Origin: Acidobacteriota bacterium
Lineage (GTDB): Bacteria > Acidobacteriota > Terriglobia > Versatilivoradales > Versatilivoraceae
Length of the DNA stretch: 10,769 bases
Reading direction: 5' to 3'
Assembly: GCA_028875135.1 (NCBI GenBank)
Contig: JAPPFQ010000497.1
Location: forward strand, 2,416-13,184
The position numbers and the translations under genes are program-made. Under the pieces are notes generated by a model, which did no database searches, had not been told where the DNA came from, and saw only the letters and a program-made list of their open reading frames with translations. Of the stretch, positions 8,210-10,769 are shown in pieces; the first letter of the stretch is position 1; the number at the start of each line of letters is the position of its first letter.

Positions 8210-8391
8210 TTCCGACCAATAGCCGTATGCTAGAATGCGAACGTTCAGTCATTAGTTCTTTCGCTACTCAACGGCCGGCACACGATCGGACGGAGACGAC
8301 CACACTCGTGTCGCGCAGGTTCGATGATCGGTGCGTCGAATTGATCGGACCCCTGCAATTCCCTGTCTCTCGAGCCTTCGAGTCCTTATAG
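8206..8391 (+). CDS. Possible 61-codon small ORF in the adaptor-P450 gap
   Basis: This frame starts in a 4-base ATGA overlap with the adaptor stop and ends at TAG 8389-8391. The TAG overlaps the AGGAAG sequence that would serve as ribosome site for the P450 gene. The arrangement is what translational coupling would look like. However, the product (starting MIPTNSRMLECERSV) has no recognisable motif, signal peptide or membrane segment, and the composition does not look clearly coding. It may be a real small protein, a translated leader, or simply the 190-bp spacer read by chance. I lean towards non-coding. Confidence 0.2.
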   Translation: MIPTNSRMLECERSVISSFATQRPAHDRTETTTLVSRRFDDRCVELIGPLQFPVSRAFESL

Positions 8392-8395
8392 GAAG
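8390..8395 (+). promoter_or_regulatory. Ribosome binding site of the GPP34-P450 gene
   Basis: AGGAAG lies three bases before ATG 8399. The spacing is short, but it is the best purine-rich element near the start, and it supports 8399 as the start because the encoded GPP34 fold begins within the first ten residues. Confidence 0.5.
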
Positions 8396-8398
8396 ATC

Positions 8399-10426
8399 AT
8401 GATCTCATCCGTGCAATCCCCAATACGCCTCGCCGAAGAGTTGATTCTCCTGATGCTCAATGAACAGAGCGGCTACCTGGAAATGGTTCCGGGCTGGAAT
8501 TTCTCCTGCGTCATGGCGGGCGCCGTGATTGCCGATCTCGCTCTGGAGGATCGAATCGACAGTGATTTGAACAGGCTGTATCTTACCGATCCCACTCCTA
8601 CCGGAGACAGCCTGCTCGACCCCACGCTCAAGGAGATCGCCGAGTCCCGGGAGACCTCGGACATGCAGTTCTGGATCGAACGGACCGCGGGCCGTTCCGA
8701 CGAAATCGTCACGACCACGCTGGATCGCCTGGTGGAAAGGAAAATCCTCGACTACGAGAGCGGTGGATTCTGGGGACTTTCGCGCTCGGTTTCACGTTCG
8801 GGGACCTATCAGACTTCCGACCTCCAAATCCGCCAGGAAGCCAAGGCAAGAGTGCTGAGCGTCATCCTGAACGACGACATCCCAGACCCCGGCGATGCCA
8901 TTCTCATCGCCTTGATGCATACCTGCGGCGGTTTCAAGCTGGTGCTTTCGCCGGAAGACTACGAGGAGAAGCTCGAGCGGATCGAGACGCTCTCCAAGCT
9001 GGATCTGATCGGGCGGTCGGTTGCCAGCGCGGTAAGGGACAGCACCCTGACACCCAAGACCCGTCGTGTCATCCAGACCAAACCCATTCCCAAGCTCGGG
9101 TTCACCGATATCCTGCGACAGCGTGACTTTCTCTCGGGCAATATCCCGAAGGCGATGCAAGGCATCTTTCGGGAGCACGGGCCGGTCGTCCAGCTTCCCT
9201 TCAAAGTCCGCAAATCGACAGTAGTCGCCTTGATGGGGTCGGACACCAATCAGTGGGTCAACAAGTACGGACGGTTTTACCTCCGCTCGAAGGACTACAT
9301 CCAGGACCTGGAAAAGGCGTTCGGCGCTACCCGAACCCTGCCGGGCATGGATGGCGCAGAGCATTACAGGATGCGCAAGACGCTCCAAGGCGCCTATTCC
9401 CGTGCCGCGCTGGGGCGAAGGCTACCGGAGTTGTTCCAGCAATGCAGACAATCATTGAGTCGGTGGAACGAAGGCGACATCTTCGTCGCCGCCACGGCCT
9501 TCAAGAATCACGTCAGCAGCCAAATCTCTCATATTGTGATCGGAGTGGATTGCAGCCACTACGTCGATGAACTGCTCGAATATGAACATCGCGCTTTGGT
9601 GACTCAAGTTCAGGGTGCATTGCCGAAGTTCATGCTGCGGACGCCGAAGATGAAGCGCTATGCGAAGCGTGTGCGTGAACTCCAGGAGGCGATCATCGCA
9701 TCCCACACGCCGGCGCAGCGGAGGGGAAAGCCGCCGGATATTGCCGATGCCTTCCTCGAACTCCACAAGAACGACCCGCAGTTCCTGCCGGAAACGGACA
9801 TTACCTTCCCGTTTGTGGCGGCAATGGTCGCCAGCATCTATCTCGGCAGCGGGCTCGCCTTCGCAGTTTATTCCATGGCGCGTCACCCGGACCTGTACGA
9901 GAAGATCCAGCGGGAAGCCGAAGCGCTGTTCGGTAACGGGCGCGTACCGGAAGCGAAGGATTTCAGCCTCGAAAGCATCGACGTCACCCACCGCCTCTGC
10001 ATGGAGTCGGCGCGCTTGTACCCGGTGATTCCCTGGCAGTTGAGAACGGTCATGAACGAGTGTATTGTCAGTGGCTATGAAATTCCGGCCAAGACGATGC
10101 TGTTGATTTGCCAGACGGCAAGTCACTACGCGGAGGACCTGTTCAAGGACCCGCTCGAGTTCGACATAGACCGCTATCTACCGGATCGGGGAGAACATAC
10201 GACCCCGGGCGCCTATGCCCCCTATGGCCTGGGCACGCACACTTGCCTTGGAAATCGGTGGGTGGAACTGCAGATGGCCGTCAATGTCCTGCTCATCGCG
10301 CACCACTTGAAGCTGGAGGTGACGCCCGCAGACTACAAACTTGGATTCAATCCCTTCCCGACCTCTTCCCCCAACAGGAAGTTGAAGTTCCGCGTCGCTG
10401 AAGTCAGGAATCCGATCCGGTCCTGA
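8399..10426 (+). CDS. GPP34 (GOLPH3-like) domain fused to cytochrome P450
   Basis: A 675-residue two-domain protein. Residues about 8-225 resemble the GPP34/GOLPH3 fold: LAEELILLMLNEQSGYL, then an AGAVIADLALEDRI helix, a LVERKILDYESGGFWGL segment and a DPGDAILIALMHTCG helix. In eukaryotes this fold binds phosphatidylinositol 4-phosphate at Golgi membranes; bacterial versions are mostly uncharacterised. Residues about 235-670 are a P450. The C-helix is HYRMR (His322, Arg326), the ExxR motif is ESAR (Glu536, Arg539), a PERF-like stretch is FDIDRYLPDR, and the heme loop is PYGLGTHTCLG with thiolate Cys616. The loop has Tyr where Phe is usual. In the I-helix (472-488) the usual A/G-G-x-D/E-T is replaced by V-A-S-I-Y (477-481), so the acid-alcohol pair for O2 protonation is absent by ungapped alignment. 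No transmembrane anchor is visible, so GPP34 may act as the membrane tether. The gene sits between the efflux adaptor and the permease, 27 bp before the latter. Both domain calls are firm; the function is inferred. Confidence 0.9.
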   Translation: MISSVQSPIRLAEELILLMLNEQSGYLEMVPGWNFSCVMAGAVIADLALEDRIDSDLNRLYLTDPTPTGDSLLDPTLKEIAESRETSDMQFWIERTAGRSDEIVTTTLDRLVERKILDYESGGFWGLSRSVSRSGTYQTSDLQIRQEAKARVLSVILNDDIPDPGDAILIALMHTCGGFKLVLSPEDYEEKLERIETLSKLDLIGRSVASAVRDSTLTPKTRRVIQTKPIPKLGFTDILRQRDFLSGNIPKAMQGIFREHGPVVQLPFKVRKSTVVALMGSDTNQWVNKYGRFYLRSKDYIQDLEKAFGATRTLPGMDGAEHYRMRKTLQGAYSRAALGRRLPELFQQCRQSLSRWNEGDIFVAATAFKNHVSSQISHIVIGVDCSHYVDELLEYEHRALVTQVQGALPKFMLRTPKMKRYAKRVRELQEAIIASHTPAQRRGKPPDIADAFLELHKNDPQFLPETDITFPFVAAMVASIYLGSGLAFAVYSMARHPDLYEKIQREAEALFGNGRVPEAKDFSLESIDVTHRLCMESARLYPVIPWQLRTVMNECIVSGYEIPAKTMLLICQTASHYAEDLFKDPLEFDIDRYLPDRGEHTTPGAYAPYGLGTHTCLGNRWVELQMAVNVLLIAHHLKLEVTPADYKLGFNPFPTSSPNRKLKFRVAEVRNPIRS

Positions 10427-10453
10427 ACACCCCGGTCTCAACCCGTTGAACCA

Positions 10454-10769
10454 ATGAATTTCAACCGAAACAACCACGCCGAACCCCGTGGACCGATTGC
10501 CTATATGGCAAGCAACAGCGTCGCGTCCAATCTGCTGATGTTCGGCATCCTCGCTGCGGGCCTCGTGTCGCTGACCGGCCTGGAGCAGCAAGCCTGGCCC
10601 GAGGTGCCCTTCTATCAGTTCGAAATCTCCGTGACGCTCCCCGGGGCAACGCCCGAAGAGGTGGAGGAGGCCATCGTCGTCAAGATCGAGGATGAGGTCA
10701 GGGGACTGGCGGACGTGAAGGCGGTCAGGTCCGTAGCGGCCCCGGGAATGGCGTCCGTCAGGGTCGAAT
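10454..10769 (+). CDS. RND efflux permease, AcrB/HAE family (N-terminal fragment)
   Basis: The first 105 codons of an inner-membrane proton-driven pump, cut by the window edge; full members are about 1,000-1,050 residues. After a 17-residue polar leader there is the family's conserved entry to TM1 (YMASNSVASNLLMFGILAAG, with TM1 about residues 22-42). Next comes WPEVPFYQFEIS, then the porter subdomain PN1 signature PGATPEEVEEAIVVKIEDEV and a VKAVRSVAAPGMASVRVE strand. This is the usual layout of RND pumps of the MFP-partnered type. It starts 27 bp after the P450 stop with no obvious ribosome site (ATG 10454; Met18 is a possible internal start). With the adaptor at 6992-8209 it should form one tripartite pump; the outer-membrane channel is not seen. 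Confidence 0.93.
   Translation, partial: MNFNRNNHAEPRGPIAYMASNSVASNLLMFGILAAGLVSLTGLEQQAWPEVPFYQFEISVTLPGATPEEVEEAIVVKIEDEVRGLADVKAVRSVAAPGMASVRVE

Noticed and set aside
8792..10126. Minus-strand frames of 198 and 224 codons opposite the P450 gene
   Set aside because: They are antisense shadows of the GPP34-P450 frame and carry no domain signature.

Overview
The window looks like high-GC DNA from a diderm (Gram-negative type) bacterium. It carries an RND permease and its periplasmic adaptor, which need an outer membrane, and a large Sec-exported surface protease. I cannot name the taxon. There are no rRNA or tRNA genes, no CRISPR array and no intact mobile element. The mixture of SwmB/GLUG-repeat secreted protease, Rieske oxygenase and P450 is what one meets in metagenome-derived environmental or host-associated bacteria, but that is only an impression.

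Layout. (1) Bases 1 to about 65 are low-complexity sequence with an 11-base G run that looks like a contig-end artefact. (2) From there to about 3715 the minus strand is one open frame: a secreted multidomain peptidase of the S8/S53-like type with Ig-like/SwmB domains, an I9-like propeptide, the catalytic domain, a cadherin-like domain and GLUG repeats. Its C-terminus is lost at the window edge. (3) About 3716-4473 has no convincing gene. (4) 4474-4842 (minus) is a small stand-alone GIY-YIG domain protein. (5) 4843-5871 is about 1 kb without a convincing gene, with an AT-rich patch near 5240-5310. (6) From 5872 to the right edge runs a plus-strand cluster: KshA/Neverland-like Rieske oxygenase, RND periplasmic adaptor, a GPP34 (GOLPH3-like)-cytochrome P450 fusion, and the N-terminus of an RND permease.

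How the genes may work together. Adaptor and permease normally sit next to each other. Here a 675-residue GPP34-P450 protein lies between them, and a Rieske oxygenase leads the cluster, with short gaps (43 and 27 bp) at two of the three junctions. The simplest reading is one oxidation-and-export cassette: two oxygenases modify a hydrophobic molecule, perhaps a sterol-like or other lipid because the Rieske protein resembles steroid-acting enzymes and GPP34 is a lipid-membrane-binding fold, and the RND pump moves it out or across the envelope. The GPP34-P450 fusion, and a P450 I-helix that lacks the usual acid-alcohol pair, are the most unusual things in the window. The electron donors (ferredoxin, reductase) and any outer-membrane channel are not in view.
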